From Rhizobium sp. CCGE 510 (GTDB lineage: Bacteria; Pseudomonadota; Alphaproteobacteria; Rhizobiales; Rhizobiaceae), in NCBI RefSeq assembly GCF_000292525.1, contig NZ_AEYF01000045.1:496001-560000 (forward strand): DNA of 64,000 nt. The letters run 5' to 3'. The position numbers and the translations under genes are program-made. The notes below the pieces were generated by a model. That model saw nothing but the letters and a program-made list of their open reading frames with translations, had not been told where the DNA came from and searched no databases. Shown piece by piece: positions 1-10,658 of the stretch; positions within the stretch are counted from its first letter, which is position 1, and each line of letters begins with the position of its first letter.

Positions 1-2
1 AT

Positions 3-551
3 CTCATCGGCAGCCTCGCCAAGGGCTCGATCAATCGCAAGCTCGCCAAGGCGTTGGTGCGGTTCGCCCCGCCGGACCTTGAAATGTCGGAGATATCGTT
101 CAAGGACCTGCCGCTCTACAGCTACGACTACGACGCCGACTATCCTCCGGCCGGCAGGGCATTCAAGGCGGCAATCGCGGCCGTCGACGCCGTGCTGTTC
201 ATCACGCCCGAATACAATCGATCCATACCTGGCGAGCTGAAAAACGCGATCGACTGGGCGAGCCGCCCGTACGGCACCAACTCGTTCACACGCAAGCCGT
301 CAGCGGTGATCGGCACGTCGCCGGGCGCGATAGGCACAGCAGTCGCCCAGCAGAATTTGCGCAGCGTGCTGAGTTTCTGCAACTCTCCACAGATGAATGC
401 CCCGGAAGCGTATATTCAGTTCACACCCGGGCTGATCACCGATGACGGCGAGGTCACGAACGACACCACGGCCGATTTCCTTCGCACATTCATGCGGGAC
501 TTCCATGTCTTCATCGCAAGGGTTCGCTCGGTGCTGCCGAGAGATGCTTAG
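3..551 (+). CDS. NADPH-dependent FMN reductase (5' end outside window)
   Basis: This flavodoxin-fold NAD(P)H-dependent FMN/quinone reductase is open to the left edge, so its first residues are missing. The visible frame begins LIGSLAKGSINRKLAKAL, the phosphate-binding loop and helix that hold FMN in this family. PEYNRSIPGELKNAIDW in the middle is the family's second flavin contact. A TTG at 54 could be read as a start but would cut off the FMN loop, so the gene must begin upstream. It would reduce FMN, quinones or azo/chromate-like acceptors in the cytoplasm; the substrate cannot be told. Its stop overlaps a possible small reverse-strand gene. Confidence 0.85.
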   Translation, partial: LIGSLAKGSINRKLAKALVRFAPPDLEMSEISFKDLPLYSYDYDADYPPAGRAFKAAIAAVDAVLFITPEYNRSIPGELKNAIDWASRPYGTNSFTRKPSAVIGTSPGAIGTAVAQQNLRSVLSFCNSPQMNAPEAYIQFTPGLITDDGEVTNDTTADFLRTFMRDFHVFIARVRSVLPRDA

Positions 552-679
552 AGCCACTTGGAACCAAGGATCGAGATATCCTTTGCCTTCCGCATGGAAT
601 TTGCCCCATTTTCGGTGTGGCGCACTGTCGGGAGCCGGATGGCGTTCGCGCCGGAAAAGTCGCTTTGGAAGAGTGACAT
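548..679 (-). CDS. Possible 43-aa small protein
   Basis: A 43-codon frame starts at ATG 679 behind an AAGGAG-type ribosome site about ten bases upstream and ends at TAA 548-550, convergent with the FMN reductase. The peptide begins MSLFQSDFSG and ends ISILGSKWL. It has no membrane segment or recognised motif. The strong ribosome site and the otherwise empty 230-base gap are the only support. It may be a real small protein or chance. Confidence 0.3.
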   Translation of the reverse strand: MSLFQSDFSGANAIRLPTVRHTENGANSMRKAKDISILGSKWL

Positions 680-868
680 GAGCTCGGGTCTCCTTGTGCG
701 CCGGCGCTTGGCGGGGGCATTCAGGAAGGTTAGCGAGCGGTAATTTCGGTTGGTATCATCGGGAGGTATCGAAGCGGCTAGAGTCTGTCAGCGCTAATCG
801 GAATCGTGCGGAGATTCCCTTGCCTTTGATTTTGTGATTCAAGGTCATTGCTGGTGTGGAGGCCGGCA

Positions 869-1297
869 ATGATGGTGCGACCTCTTTCTCTGGATTTGCG
901 AACGCGCATTGCGACAGCGTTGAGTGATGGCATGACGGTTCGCGCCGCAGCGGAGCGGTTCGGCATATCGGCTGCGACAGCGGTGCGGATCGGACAACTC
1001 GATCGTTCAGGTAAAGGCCTGGTGCCGGCGAAGATCGGCGGCTATGTCAAACCGACACTGAGGGGTGCGGCCGCCGATGCAGTGCGTCAGCGGCTACAAG
1101 TCAAGTCCGACTGGACGGTGCGCGCACTGTCGGCGGACCTGAAGGCTGCGGGGATCAACGTGTCTCACGACACCGTCTGGCGCTTTCTGCGCAGCGAAGG
1201 CAAGACCTTCAAAAAAAACGATGGTGGCAAGCGAGCAAGACCGCCCGAAGGTGGCCCGGTTCCGGATGCGATGGAAGACCCATCAGCACCGGCTTGA
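869..1297 (+). CDS. IS630 transposase, N-terminal frame (OrfA)
   Basis: This frame encodes the DNA-binding half of the transposase: a helix-turn-helix (DGMTVRAAAERFGISAATAV) followed by a second winged domain around VSHDTVWRFLRSEG. ATG codons at 869 and 872 follow a GGAGG ribosome site. Just after GKTF the frame meets eight A residues (1211-1218), beyond which its sequence turns to unrelated Arg/Pro-rich residues. Reading one A fewer continues as KKTMVASEQDRP into the catalytic frame, so the functional protein needs slippage or frameshifting here. Confidence 0.85.
   Translation: MMVRPLSLDLRTRIATALSDGMTVRAAAERFGISAATAVRIGQLDRSGKGLVPAKIGGYVKPTLRGAAADAVRQRLQVKSDWTVRALSADLKAAGINVSHDTVWRFLRSEGKTFKKNDGGKRARPPEGGPVPDAMEDPSAPA
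1211..1218 (+). promoter_or_regulatory. A8 slippage site joining the IS630 frames
   Basis: Eight consecutive A residues at the OrfA/OrfB overlap. Dropping one A, or a +1 shift, joins the two frames. Homopolymer slippage at such sites is established for IS elements; its use here is inferred from the frame layout. Confidence 0.6.
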
Positions 1298-1817
1298 TCC
1301 GGACCGTCTCGTCTTCATCGACGAGACTTGGGTCAAGACCAACATGACGCGCACCTGCGGCTGGTGTCAGCGGGGAGAGCCCCTCATTGCAAAAGTCCCT
1401 CATGGTCATTGGAAGACACTGACCTTCCTGGCCGGCTTACGCCGCGATAGCATCGTTGCCCCCTTCGTCCTCGATGGTCCCATCAATGGCATCGCTTTTA
1501 CCGCATGGGTTCGCCAATGTCTGGTCCCGACACTCAAATCCGGTGACATCGTCATCCTCGACAATCTGGGAAGCCACAAGGGAAAGCCGGCCCGCGACGC
1601 GATCCGAGATGTCGGTGCACATCTCTTCTTCCTGCCGCCCTACAGCCCCGACCTCAATCCCATCGAGATGATGTTCGCAAAGCTCAAGACACTCGTCAGA
1701 AAGGCAGACGAACGAACCGTTGAAACAACATGGAGACGCATTGGAGAACTCTTGAAGGCGTTCAGTCCCCAGGAGTGCTCCAACTACCTCAGACATGCAG
1801 GGTATGGTTCAGAATAA
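1221..1817 (+). CDS. IS630 transposase, catalytic frame (OrfB)
   Basis: This is the DDE integrase domain of the IS630 transposase. First Asp is in VFIDETW, second Asp in VILDNLGSHKG, and the last acidic residue is the Glu of YSPDLNPIEMMFAKLK, the family's hallmark triad. The ATG at 1221 lies only two bases past the A8 run. The natural product is probably the OrfA-OrfB fusion made by +1 (or -2) slippage on the A run, because the fused junction restores an uninterrupted family-like sequence. The stop is 13 bp inside the right inverted repeat. Confidence 0.88.
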   Translation: MVASEQDRPKVARFRMRWKTHQHRLDPDRLVFIDETWVKTNMTRTCGWCQRGEPLIAKVPHGHWKTLTFLAGLRRDSIVAPFVLDGPINGIAFTAWVRQCLVPTLKSGDIVILDNLGSHKGKPARDAIRDVGAHLFFLPPYSPDLNPIEMMFAKLKTLVRKADERTVETTWRRIGELLKAFSPQECSNYLRHAGYGSE

Positions 1818-1832
1818 CCCTGACAGACTCTA

Positions 1833-2145
1833 AGCTTGCTTTGGTATCGGGTCGATATACATGCCGGCGACACTCCACTGCCTATATGCTGGTGCGCACC
1901 GACTGCGTGGATAAGGCCCTCTCCTCTTCCCGAAATAATCATCCCGGGAACATAGGCTTTGGTTTGCAGAACGCGGCCAACTGGCTCTATGGGCAAAGGC
2001 TGCGCATTCTGGGAATTTCCGACCGTGAGCTGTGTTAACCGAACGCGACGGGGATGATGAACGCAGGGGTTTTTTCGGTTTCACCCTGTGGCCGACGAAT
2101 TGGCAGGCGAGCGTCCCACCTGTCCGGCTCCACTTTTTTGCTGTA
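1833..2145. other. Intergenic, no supported gene
   Basis: About 310 bases between the right end of the IS and the terminator of the leftward operon. Frames exist on both strands, but none has a ribosome site or recognisable protein. Joining the two IS flanks across one TA copy does not rebuild a known gene. Confidence 0.5.
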
Positions 2146-2180
2146 GGACCGGCCGCTTCCATGTGGACAGCGGCCGGTCC
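2146..2180 (-). terminator. Terminator of the leftward sugar-acid operon
   Basis: A perfect 12-bp GC-rich stem (2146-2157 with 2169-2180) and an 11-base loop lie just after the stop of the last operon gene. T-rich or A-rich tracts occur on both sides, so it may work in both directions. Confidence 0.75.
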
Positions 2181-2193
2181 TTCTTTCTGTGGA

Positions 2194-3384
2194 TCAAGCG
2201 AAGGCGTAAGAACCGTCCGGCCGCTTCGGCACGCGCCGCTGCCAGTGGATGTAGCCTTCCTCCTCCATCGCCTTCTCGTCCATCTCGACGCCCCAGCCCG
2301 GCCGATCTGGGCGCAGTTCGAGATAGCCGTCCTTCGGCAGATAGGGATCGACGACGTAACGGGTTTCCCCCTCCCGCTTCTCGATATCATTGCCGCCATA
2401 GACGTAGGCCTGCCCCTTCGGCAGCCGGTATTCGAGGATGCGGAAATTCTGCGCCGCGGCCGAAAAATGCACATTGACCGCCGTTGCCAGCGGCCCCATC
2501 GGGTTGTGCGGGGCGACGCCGACGAAGAAGGCTTCGGCAAGCGTGGCAATACGGCGCATTTCGCTGATGCCGCCGACAACGCAGATATCCGGCTGGATGA
2601 GGTCGGCACCCTTGACCTGCAGCAGCCGCAGGAACTCGTTTCTGTTGTAGAGCGACTCGCCCGTCGCCAGCGTGCAGTTAAGACCCTGCTTCAGGTCGCC
2701 CCAGGCCTCGATGTTTTCTGGCCGCAGCGGCTCCTCGAAAAATAGCGGGTCGTAAGGGGCCAATGCATTGCCGAGCTGGCGAGCGGCGACCGGCTCGAAA
2801 ATCTTTGCATGGGCGTCGAAAGCAATTTCGTATTCGTCGTTGACCGTTTCGCGAAGCGAGCGGAAATAATCCGCCGAGGCCTTTACGACATTGCCCCAGC
2901 GATTGGAGTGCATGTCGATCCGCCAGGGGCTGAGCTTGAAGGCGGTGAACCCCCATCCCTCCTTCAGACGATCGAACTCATCGCGGGCTGCCGGCGCATC
3001 CGGTGCAGTGTAGACCCCGGCATAGACTTTGATGCGGTCACGCACCTCGCCGCCGAGCAGCTTGTAGACCGGGACATTCGCCGCCTTGGCGGCAAGGTCC
3101 CACAGGCAATGATCGAGCGCGGAGATGGCGGCAAGGCCAAGCGCACCTGGCGGGAACCGGCTCTGCTGGATCAGCAGGTTGACCAGATACTCGACACGTG
3201 TCGGATCCTGGCCGGCCACAAAGGCGTAGAGATAATCGAGCAGCGGCGGCAGCGCCTTGTCGGGCCCGTGGTTGTAGCATTCGCCCCAGCCCGTCAGCCC
3301 GTCATCTGTGTCGAGCGCGACGATCACGCGCGGACGGTCCTTGTCGCGGGTCATGAAAACCCGCATACGGTCGATCTTCATCAT
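2194..3384 (-). CDS. Enolase-superfamily dehydratase (mandelate racemase/MLE type), distal operon gene
   Basis: A 396-residue acid-sugar dehydratase of the mandelate racemase/muconate-lactonizing group. The N-terminal capping domain runs to about residue 115 and is followed by the barrel motif ALDHCLWDLAAKAANVPVYKLLGG. Metal ligands are visible as IAFDAHAKIF (Asp), LFFEEPLRPEN (Glu) and ATGESLYNR (Glu), with VAPHNPMGP supplying a likely catalytic His. The lysine motif is a single Lys (AFKLSPW) rather than KxK, so the acid substrate cannot be assigned. Start ATG 3384 follows AAGGA and lies 9 bp after the upstream paralogue. Being last in an importer operon suggests it dehydrates the imported aldonate or aldarate. 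Confidence 0.85.
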   Translation of the reverse strand: MMKIDRMRVFMTRDKDRPRVIVALDTDDGLTGWGECYNHGPDKALPPLLDYLYAFVAGQDPTRVEYLVNLLIQQSRFPPGALGLAAISALDHCLWDLAAKAANVPVYKLLGGEVRDRIKVYAGVYTAPDAPAARDEFDRLKEGWGFTAFKLSPWRIDMHSNRWGNVVKASADYFRSLRETVNDEYEIAFDAHAKIFEPVAARQLGNALAPYDPLFFEEPLRPENIEAWGDLKQGLNCTLATGESLYNRNEFLRLLQVKGADLIQPDICVVGGISEMRRIATLAEAFFVGVAPHNPMGPLATAVNVHFSAAAQNFRILEYRLPKGQAYVYGGNDIEKREGETRYVVDPYLPKDGYLELRPDRPGWGVEMDEKAMEEEGYIHWQRRVPKRPDGSYAFA

Positions 3385-3393
3385 TCTGTCCTT

Positions 3394-4601
3394 CTAGCGA
3401 TTGAAATAGTTGCGACGCGCCAGGCGCGTCTGCACGTAGACGTGCTCGTTGCTGGTTCCGGGATTATAGACGCCGGCAGCTTCCGGTACCGAGACGTTGC
3501 CGCCACTGGGGAAACGCGCCACGAAGGCCTCGTCGATATCGCAGCCAAGTCCTGGGCCATCGGGAACGGCGATCAAGCCGTCGACCTGTTGCGGATGCGG
3601 CACGATCGTCTGGCGGCGCCCGTCCCAGTCGTCGTCGAGGCGCTCGAGAATGAGAGCGTTCGGGATTGCCGCAAGCAGATGCAAGGCCGCATATTCCGCC
3701 ACCGGCCCGAGCGAACCGGAATGCGGCGCCATCTGGATATGATGGGCTTCGGCCATGGCCGCGATCTTCTTCATCTGGGTGATGCCGCCGGCCCGGCCGG
3801 TATCCGGCTGGATCACATCGACCAGTTCCTTCTCGATGAGTTCGCGCTCGCCGAAGATGGTCGCCGAGCGCTCGCCGGCTGCAAGCGGCACATGCGCTGC
3901 ATCGCGGATACGCCGGTAGCCGTCGATATTTTCCGGCGCGATTGGATCTTCGACCCACATCAATTCATAGGGTTCGAGCGCCCGCACCAGGCGGCAGGCA
4001 TCCGCAGGCGTCAGCCACGGCGGCCCATGCAGGTCGATGGCAATGTCCATGTCGTCGCCGACCGCGTCGCGCAGCGCCGCGACCTTGCGAACGGGATCGG
4101 CGACCCCCCCACACTTGATCGCCTTGATGCCGCGTTCCTTGAGGGCAAGCGCTCGCTCGGGCGTATTCGCATGCGAATAGATCGGTATCTTGTCGCGCAC
4201 CTTGCCGCCGAGCAGCATCCAGACCGGTACGCCAAGCGCCTTGCCCTTGATGTCCCATAGGGCCATGTCGATGCCGGTCATCGCACCGCCTCCGACAGTT
4301 CCGAGCATACCATGGCCCATCATGGCGATATGCATTTTCTGCCACAGCCGTTCGATATGGGCCGGATCTTCCCCGATGAGGAGAGGTGCAAGGTCACGGA
4401 TCGCGGTCTCGACGACACGCGGCCAGCCCGAGCATTCACCGATACCGGTGATACCCTCGTCGGTATCGATCTTCAGAAAGAGCCAGTTTCTGGTGCCGCC
4501 GAACTGCTTGGACGTAGCGCCGCCGGGACGATGATCGGAAGCCCAGTTCGAAGGGTCGGGCTGACCAACTTGCATGAGAAACGTGCGGATTCCGGTGATT
4601 T

Positions 4602-4605
<4 letters not shown>
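3394..4605 (-). CDS. Enolase-superfamily dehydratase (mandelate racemase/MLE type)
   Basis: A 403-residue member of the same superfamily as its downstream neighbour but only distantly related to it. Visible signatures are GIDMALWDIKGKALGVPV, IDLHG (first metal Asp), MWVEDPIAPEN (Glu), AAGERSATIF (Glu) and MAPHSGSLGP (His region), giving the D-E-E metal set. It would abstract a proton alpha to a carboxylate and eliminate water from a sugar acid. The start overlaps the stop of the ATPase gene by 4 bp, so the two are translationally coupled. Galactonate-, gluconate- or aldarate-type substrates are all possible. Confidence 0.85.
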
Positions 4606-6338
<1,733 letters not shown>

Positions 6339-6345
6339 GCCGGCC

Positions 6346-7467
6346 TCATTTGTTGTACGGATCGGCTGCGTCGCGCAGGCCGTCGCCGAGAAGGTTAAGC
6401 GCCATCACGGCAATCACGACGGCGCAGCCCGGCATGAACAGCCATGGCGCGGTGGCGATCGAGCGAATGTTCTGGGCCTCGCGCAAAAGCACACCCCAGG
6501 AGATGGTCGGCGGCTGCAGCCCGAGCCCCAGGAAGGAGAGAGAGGTTTCGGCAAGGATCATCGCCGGTACCGCAAGCGTGATCGACGCGATGATGTGGCT
6601 GGCAAAGCTCGGCAGCATGTGGCGAAAAATGATGCGTCTTTCGCGAACGCCATCGAGCCTCGCGGCGGCGACGAATTCCTCGGTGCGCAGCGACAGGAAT
6701 CGGCCGCGAACGACGCGGGCAAGCTGCGCCCAGCCTGTCAGCGACAGGATGATCGTGATCATCATATATTGCAGCGTCGCCGGCCAATCCTGCGGCAGGG
6801 CAGCAGCCATCGCCAACCAGATTGGGATCGTCGGCAGAGACAGCACGAAGTCGATCACGCGCTGCATGAAGAAATCGATGCGTCCGCCGTAATACCCCGA
6901 GATGCCGCCGAGCACGATACCGAGCATCAGCGAGAAGAAGACGCCAACGAGGCCGATCGACAACGAGATCTGCGAGCCTTGCACCGTTCGGCTGAAAACA
7001 TCGCGCCCAAGCCTGTCGGCACCGAAGAGAAGCAGCGGCGTGGTCTTGTCGGGCGAAGCGATCAGATGGATGTTTGACTTGAACAGACCGAACACCGAAT
7101 ACTCGTAGCCGCGCCCGAAGAATTGGACGTCGACACGCTTCGTCGTGTCTTCCTTGAAGATGGCGGCGAGTGTTTCCGGATCGCGGGTCAGCTTCATCGG
7201 ATAATAATGCGGGCCGAAGGAGAAGCCGTTCTGCGTGTCGATCAGATGCAATCTCTGCGGCGGGTGAAAGGTCGCCCGCGCATTTTGCAGGTTCGGATCG
7301 TTGATAGCGAAGAAGCCGGGAAGCAGGGCAACGATATACATCATCACGGTGACGACGAGTGCCACCATGGCCAGCCGGTGCCGGCGGAAAGCCCACCAGA
7401 TGAGCTGCCACTGCGATGCAACGGCGGCGCGATCCGGCTGAATATTTGTAACGGTGATGTCAGCCAC
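6346..7467 (-). CDS. ABC importer permease, DppC/OppC type
   Basis: A 373-residue inner-membrane permease. It has an N-terminal hydrophobic segment (ALVVTVMMYIVALLPGFFA), then the DppC-type stretch GADRLGRDVFSRTV, and a five-helix transport domain with the EAA-like loop around GWAQLARVVRGRFLSLRTEEFVAAARLDG. A roughly 100-residue periplasmic insert between the first and second helices makes it longer than usual. GTG 7467 behind TAGGAG is the start. It pairs with the DppB-type protein encoded 9 bp upstream. Confidence 0.9.
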   Translation of the reverse strand: MADITVTNIQPDRAAVASQWQLIWWAFRRHRLAMVALVVTVMMYIVALLPGFFAINDPNLQNARATFHPPQRLHLIDTQNGFSFGPHYYPMKLTRDPETLAAIFKEDTTKRVDVQFFGRGYEYSVFGLFKSNIHLIASPDKTTPLLLFGADRLGRDVFSRTVQGSQISLSIGLVGVFFSLMLGIVLGGISGYYGGRIDFFMQRVIDFVLSLPTIPIWLAMAAALPQDWPATLQYMMITIILSLTGWAQLARVVRGRFLSLRTEEFVAAARLDGVRERRIIFRHMLPSFASHIIASITLAVPAMILAETSLSFLGLGLQPPTISWGVLLREAQNIRSIATAPWLFMPGCAVVIAVMALNLLGDGLRDAADPYNK

Positions 7468-7476
7468 GTGAGGCTC

Positions 7477-8463
7477 CTATTCCAACCGAATGCGGGGATC
7501 GACCAGCGCAAGCAGAATGTCGCTGATCAAAGAGCCTATCAGCGTCAGCGCGCAGATCAGCAGAACGAAGGCGCCGGCGAGATACATATCCTGGGCCATC
7601 AGCGCCTGCAGCAGCAACGGTGCCGCCGTTGGCAGATTGAGGACGATGGCGACGACGACCGAGCCGGAAATGAGATTGGGCAGCAGCCAGGCAATCGTCG
7701 AGATAAACGGATTGAGCGCGATCATCATTGGGTATTTCATCAGCAGCCGGAACTCTGACAGACCTTTTGCCCGTGCCGTCGTCACATAAGGCTTCGGCAG
7801 TTCGTCGAGCATATTCGCGCGCATGACGCGGATGAGACTGGCGGTCGAAGAGACGGCAAGGATGATGACGGGAAGCCAGAGATGCGAGAAGAGGTCGCCC
7901 ATCTTGGCGAAGCTCCAAGACGCATTCTCATATTCCGGCGAAAACAGCCCGCCGACATCCTGGCCGAATTCGACCGCCGCGACATACATCAGCACCAGCG
8001 CAAGCAGGAAGGACGGGACGGCCAGGCCGAAAAAGGTGAAGGCGGTGAAGAAATAATCCCCGATCGAATATTTGCGCACGGCGGAATAGACGCCGATCGG
8101 CAACGCGATCGCCCAAGTGGCGATCAAGGTCGACAGCGCCAGAACAAGCGTCAGAGCCATGCGCTCCCAGATCAGATCCGAGACGGGCTGCTGCCATTCG
8201 AAAGAAATGCCGAAATCGCCGCGCGAGAGGATGCCCCATATCCATTTGAAATATTGGATAAGCATCGGATCGCCGAGACCGAAGCGCTCGCGCAATTGCG
8301 CCGCAGTGTTCTGATCGACGATCTCGTTGGAGGCTGCCAGGGTCGCGATATAGGTAGTGACATAATCGCCCGGCGGCAGCTGAATCAGCACGAAAGCGAG
8401 GAAGCTGACGGCAAAAAGTGATGGAATCATCCAAAGGAAGCGTTTGGCGATGAAGACCAGCAT
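7477..8463 (-). CDS. ABC importer permease, DppB/OppB type
   Basis: A 328-residue integral membrane permease. The first helix (FLWMIPSLFAVSFLAFVLIQLPPGD) and the helix/loop order are typical of DppB. The EAA-type loop is YVTTARAKGLSEFRLLMKYPMMIALNP, which contacts the ATPase. It is the second gene of the leftward operon, separated from its binding protein by a 126-bp gap holding a very strong hairpin. Confidence 0.9.
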   Translation of the reverse strand: MLVFIAKRFLWMIPSLFAVSFLAFVLIQLPPGDYVTTYIATLAASNEIVDQNTAAQLRERFGLGDPMLIQYFKWIWGILSRGDFGISFEWQQPVSDLIWERMALTLVLALSTLIATWAIALPIGVYSAVRKYSIGDYFFTAFTFFGLAVPSFLLALVLMYVAAVEFGQDVGGLFSPEYENASWSFAKMGDLFSHLWLPVIILAVSSTASLIRVMRANMLDELPKPYVTTARAKGLSEFRLLMKYPMMIALNPFISTIAWLLPNLISGSVVVAIVLNLPTAAPLLLQALMAQDMYLAGAFVLLICALTLIGSLISDILLALVDPRIRLE

Positions 8464-8486
8464 AGGGCGCCTCTTGCATTGAACGC

Positions 8487-8541
8487 CGCCCTCCGAAATG
8501 CCTTGTCGGCCGCCAGGGCCGACAAGGCATTTCGGAGGGCG
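8487..8541 (-). promoter_or_regulatory. Perfect 25-bp intra-operon hairpin
   Basis: Positions 8487-8511 and 8517-8541 form a perfect 25-bp stem with a 5-base loop, between the binding-protein gene and the first permease gene. No T-run follows. Such structures after binding-protein genes are known to protect the upstream mRNA or reduce read-through, which raises binding-protein dosage over permeases. That role is inferred here. Confidence 0.8.
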
Positions 8542-8589
8542 AACTGAAAGAAAGCGCCGTACCGTCGGGCACGGCGCCGGAGATCCGAA

Positions 8590-10530
8590 TCAGCTCGTGA
8601 AGGTGAATTGCTGCGGCAGCGCAGGCCCCGGATTAGGCCAGGACCAGCTATCCGGCTGCTTCTCGGGAACGTTGCGCAGGCTGTTACGGATGATGCCGAA
8701 CCCGCCGACGGCGAGGCAAAGCCCAACAGTCTCGAATTCCTCTGCCGCGATGTCGAAGATCTGCTTCATGATCGCACCGCGCTTGTCGAGATCGGCCGTC
8801 GAACGCGCTTCGTCAAAAAGCTTCATGCGCTTCTTCTGGCTTTCCGGGGGTTCTTCGCCGCGTGCACCGTTGGAAGTGTACCAAAGCGTCCACGGAATGG
8901 CGTAACGCGAACCCTGCGGATGGAAGGCGAAGAAGTCGCGCGGATCGAGCATCGGATCGAGACCGCCTGGGCCTGGCCACACCTGCGCGTCATGGGCATT
9001 GTCGTCGCCGCGGGTGTAATAGAGCGCCCGCTCGATCGTGTTGACCTTCATGTCGATACCGATCTGGGCCCAATGCGTCTTGACCAGTTCCAGTGCATCG
9101 ACGAGGTCGGGATAAAGCGTCGGGATGACGTCGATCGAGAAGAACACTTTCTGGCCGTCTGGCCGGAGGCGGAAACCGTCACCGCCTTTCTTGTAGCCGG
9201 CCTGATCGAGCATCGCGCCTGCCTTGTCGGCGTCAAATTCGGTGAATTGGCGCGCGTACTTCTCGTTATACCACGGATGGGTCGGACGCGGGCCGGCCTG
9301 GTAGGGCTCGCTCTGCCCGAAGTAGACGATATCGATGAGCTCGGGGCGATTGATACCGATCGACAGCGCCTGCCGGAACGACTTGTCCGCAAACATCTTG
9401 CGCATGGCCGGATCTTTGTGGGTGATATTGAAATAGATCTGGCATTGTTGCGAGGCCGAGGGCACGAGCGTCAGCAGGCGATAGTCGCCCTTTTCCATGT
9501 TCTTGGACAGCGTCGGCTTGTTGGCGAGCACGCTGATATGGCGCTCCTGGATGTCGATCTTTCCCGAGATGACGTTCAGCATCAGCGATTCGACGTCCTG
9601 CGAGATGCCGAAATTGAGTTCATCGATGTAGGGAAGTTGGTTGCCCTCGGTATCGACCTGCCAGAAATAAGGATTGCGGGTCATGACGACGCGCGTGGCG
9701 CCGCCGGCATAGGGTTCCTTGACCACCCATGGATCGAGCGTCGGCTTGTCGACATTGCCCCACCGCGACGGGATCTCGATATCACCGCAACGGCTGCGGA
9801 ACAGCTCCGTCCAGCTGGTGACGCCGGCCTTCTTAGCATCAGCCTCGATATTGGGGTTATATTTCGGCAGGAACTGGCTGCAGTAATGCTTCGGAAAGAG
9901 CGTCGGATGCTGACCAAGCGGCGTGGCGAGGTTTTCCAGGTAAAGCGCGTTGGCCGCCGCGAAGGTGAACTTCACCGTATAATCGTCGATCTTCTCGACG
10001 GTGACCGGCTTGCCGGCAACAGCAAGCTGCGCCGGGGTCGAGCTGTAGAGCTCGGTGTTCTTGACGCAGTCTTCGATAGCAAAAACAACGTCATCGGCAG
10101 TAAAAGGATGACCGTCCGACCAGCGCGCGCCTTCGATGAGATGGAAGGTGAATTGCGTTGCGTCGTCGCTGACCTCCCAGCGTTCGGCAAGGTTCGGCTC
10201 CACAGCGGTGAACTCGAGATTCCAGCGCACCAGGCTCTGGTTGCCGACCATGCGCAAAATTCCGTTATGGTCGGATGAACCGCGAAGGCCGCGGCGCAGC
10301 GAGCCGCCATAGGTGCCGACCTTTTCGAACGGCTTGACCACCATAGGCTTTTTCGGCAGGCGCTCGGCGAGCGGGGGCAGTTTTCCATCTTTTACGAGCT
10401 GCGCAAGTGCGGGGGCTTCACCGCCTGCGGCGGCAGAGACGCGACCAGCGACGGACAGCGCTGCGACACCGGCCATGCCACCAAGCACGGCCCGGCGGGT
10501 AACGCCACGCGACAGTATTTCATTAGGCAT
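8590..10530 (-). CDS. Periplasmic substrate-binding protein, family 5, Tat-exported
   Basis: A 646-residue solute-binding protein of the peptide/nickel/opine type. The N-terminus has a twin-arginine signal (SRGVTRRAVLGGMAGVAALS, cut near AAAGGE). The family-5 signature region follows: WNLEFTAVEPNLAERWEVSD and EGARWSDGHPFTADDVVFAI. It captures substrate in the periplasm for the DppB/C/DF-type proteins encoded downstream. Start ATG 10530 follows ACGGAGG. Its length exceeds the usual 500-550 residues, as in alpha-galactoside or long oligosaccharide/uronide binders of this family. It is the promoter-proximal gene of the leftward operon. Confidence 0.92.
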   Translation of the reverse strand: MPNEILSRGVTRRAVLGGMAGVAALSVAGRVSAAAGGEAPALAQLVKDGKLPPLAERLPKKPMVVKPFEKVGTYGGSLRRGLRGSSDHNGILRMVGNQSLVRWNLEFTAVEPNLAERWEVSDDATQFTFHLIEGARWSDGHPFTADDVVFAIEDCVKNTELYSSTPAQLAVAGKPVTVEKIDDYTVKFTFAAANALYLENLATPLGQHPTLFPKHYCSQFLPKYNPNIEADAKKAGVTSWTELFRSRCGDIEIPSRWGNVDKPTLDPWVVKEPYAGGATRVVMTRNPYFWQVDTEGNQLPYIDELNFGISQDVESLMLNVISGKIDIQERHISVLANKPTLSKNMEKGDYRLLTLVPSASQQCQIYFNITHKDPAMRKMFADKSFRQALSIGINRPELIDIVYFGQSEPYQAGPRPTHPWYNEKYARQFTEFDADKAGAMLDQAGYKKGGDGFRLRPDGQKVFFSIDVIPTLYPDLVDALELVKTHWAQIGIDMKVNTIERALYYTRGDDNAHDAQVWPGPGGLDPMLDPRDFFAFHPQGSRYAIPWTLWYTSNGARGEEPPESQKKRMKLFDEARSTADLDKRGAIMKQIFDIAAEEFETVGLCLAVGGFGIIRNSLRNVPEKQPDSWSWPNPGPALPQQFTFTS

Positions 10531-10658
10531 CGAGTTCCTCCGTTTTTATGCCGGCGCAGCGTTTGGACCGGCTGATGCGGCGGGTTCCCGACCCGCCGCC
10601 AGCGCCCTCCTCGGCGCTAGGACCGAACCATAGACACGTTCCCAAATGATTACAAGAG

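Larger units (their letters stand above)
781..1830 (+). mobile_element. IS630-family insertion sequence, complete
   Basis: The element is 1,050 bp long. Perfect 11-bp terminal inverted repeats (GAGTCTGTCAG at 781-791 and its complement at 1820-1830) are flanked on both sides by TA (779-780 and 1831-1832), the target duplication typical of IS630/Tc1-mariner elements. It carries two overlapping frames that together form the transposase. Ends, target site and DDE residues all look intact, so it may be active. It sits between the FMN reductase and the leftward sugar-acid operon and interrupts no recognisable gene. Confidence 0.93.

Noticed and set aside
1730..2038. Frame running out of the IS into the right flank, tested as an interrupted gene
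   Set aside because: Rejoining the flanks across one TA copy gave only short frames with early stops and no family resemblance on either strand.
2809..4260. Plus-strand frame of 483 codons across two enolase-type genes
   Set aside because: It spans the junction of two well-supported minus-strand genes and has no recognisable domain.
8608..10278. Plus-strand frame of 556 codons
   Set aside because: Shadow of the Tat-exported binding protein on the other strand.
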